A DNA stretch of 23,163 nucleotides from positions 1 through 23,163 of IMG/VR virus record IMGVR_UViG_3300044845_000184. One strand, written 5' to 3'. Position 1 is the first letter of the stretch; each line of letters opens with the position of its first letter. This DNA is from a virus. Below the pieces are notes generated by a model. The model did not search any database. It saw only the letters and a program-made list of their open reading frames with translations, and was not told where the DNA came from. Shown here one piece after another: positions 22,646 through 23,163 of the stretch. Both the position numbers and the translations under genes were made by a program.

Positions 22646-22854
22646 TTGACCCGCCTCCCGATTGCGTCGATGCCTTGCATATGCTCAAGCCGCTCAAGCC
22701 GCTGGTGATGCTGCAAAGCCGATGTAAACGCAATGATTAAAGCAATCGCAGTAAGCAACAACGCCAACACCATACCGCCGGCTAAATGCTCGTTGCGTTG
22801 GGCCTGCTTCGCTTCAAGTTCCAGCAACTTATTTTCGAGTTCTTTGCAGTCCAT
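22642..22854 (-). CDS. small membrane protein with N-terminal coiled coil
   Basis: The product has 70 residues. It has a charged heptad-like N-terminus (residues 1-24, KELENKLLELEAKQAQ), one transmembrane span at about 27-46 (GMVLALLLTAIALIIAFTSA), and a charged C-terminus with a duplicated RLE unit encoded by a tandem 9-bp repeat. Its ATG follows the stop codon of the upstream membrane gene directly, and its TGA overlaps the next GTG. It is one of four consecutive or nearby small membrane proteins, which suggests a membrane or lysis cassette. The family is unknown. Confidence 0.6.
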   Translation of the reverse strand: MDCKELENKLLELEAKQAQRNEHLAGGMVLALLLTAIALIIAFTSALQHHQRLERLEHMQGIDAIGRRVK

Positions 22855-23055
22855 CTACTTCGCCGCCTTTTCTTCAAGCATGATTTTTGCCAGTTGTTGC
22901 AACGCTTCCCGCTCGGCAACCTTTCGGCCTTGGTAGTAACCCGCTCCGAAGCTAGCCCAAAGCATAGCGACCAGAAACAACGCCTTCACTATCCCGTCAT
23001 CGGCAAATATCCAGGCCTCAATGTAAGTCATGACGTTGCGTATGATGCCTACCAC
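22855..23055 (-). CDS. small single-span membrane protein
   Basis: This 66-residue protein starts at GTG 23055, inside the end of the previous frame. One hydrophobic span lies at about residues 23-43 (GIVKALFLVAMLWASFGAGY), followed by a charged amphipathic tail (GRKVAEREALQQLAKIMLEE) that looks like a short coiled coil. It stops directly before the ATG of the next small membrane gene. The size, single span and charged tail fit a holin, spanin or other lysis accessory, and so does the position next to a peptidase gene. There is no sequence signature that proves a lysis role, and the start has only a weak ribosome site. Confidence 0.6.
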   Translation of the reverse strand: MVGIIRNVMTYIEAWIFADDGIVKALFLVAMLWASFGAGYYQGRKVAEREALQQLAKIMLEEKAAK

Positions 23056-23163
23056 GATTCAGCAATTCTTCGGTTGAGGTCTGCAATCTCTTTTTCGCGT
23101 CCGGTGAACTCAACTGGTAGTTTCATTTCGTCAATCGCGGAATACACCTTGTCCATACCCTCT
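23049..23163 (-). CDS. 3' end of an unidentified late gene (partial)
   Basis: The frame is open to the window edge and ends in TAG at 23049-23051, overlapping the next gene's GTG by 7 nt. An ATG lies at 23156 and would give a 35-residue peptide (MDKVYSAIDEMKLPVEF...). The only purine-rich ribosome site sits too close to that ATG, so this is more likely the C-terminus of a gene that starts outside the window. The visible part is charged and probably helical. No family is recognised. Confidence 0.4.
   Translation of the reverse strand, partial: EGMDKVYSAIDEMKLPVEFTGREKEIADLNRRIAESW

Overview
The window is the late (structural, packaging and probable lysis) half of a tailed dsDNA bacteriophage or prophage. 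Every supported gene lies on the minus strand, so the transcript runs from high to low coordinates. Genes are packed head to tail with stop/start overlaps (TAATG, ATGA, GTGA) and mostly good Shine-Dalgarno sites. No host gene, integrase, tRNA, IS or CRISPR is visible, so free phage and prophage cannot be told apart. The host is not fixed by the sequence. Base composition is near-balanced, and the Cys-rich and Ig-like virion proteins remind me of phages of Planctomycetota-like bacteria, but that is a weak guess.

Layout, in transcription order. (1) 23163-20904: a cassette of small membrane proteins around a papain-like cysteine peptidase and a membrane-anchored thioredoxin-like protein; this is where a lambda-type phage carries its lysis genes. 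(2) 20904-18249: an unknown helical protein and two fibre-type virion proteins. (3) 18248-18112: a leader with three GTTAGT iterons, then a small terminase candidate (17773-18111) and the large terminase (15690-17900). (4) 15688-10884: a zinc-ribbon protein, a gpW-like connector, a lambda gpB-type portal, and one long ORF joining a small N-terminal domain, an S78-type prohead protease, a scaffold-like segment and a Mu gpT-like major capsid protein. A terminator-like hairpin follows. (5) 10799-7702: an LamG-like virion protein, a gpFII-like connector, a tail terminator, a gpZ-like minor tail protein and the tail tube. (6) 7689-5631: the tail assembly chaperone pair, with an A8 slippery run that should give a lambda-like G/GT frameshift product, then a short tape measure protein. 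(7) 5628-1943: four unknown tail-tip or fibre proteins, the last very rich in cysteine. (8) 1943-59: an Erv/ALR-like protein, a calcineurin-like phosphoesterase, a SprT-like metallopeptidase, a noncoding stretch with two inverted repeats, and a small coiled-coil protein.

The order TerS-TerL-gpW-portal-protease/capsid-FII-Z/U-tube-G/GT-tape measure is that of lambda, but with a fused Mu-type capsid module and a different tail tip. The most unusual theme is thiol chemistry: a 37-cysteine virion protein, an adjacent sulfhydryl-oxidase-like protein, a membrane thioredoxin-like protein and a cysteine peptidase all sit in one late operon.

Stretches without a gene: 242-393 (inverted repeats), 10800-10883 (terminator and ribosome site), 15282-15352 (palindrome) and 18112-18248 (iterons). 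Bases 1-58 hold only a short open frame running off the edge, with no start codon that I can support.
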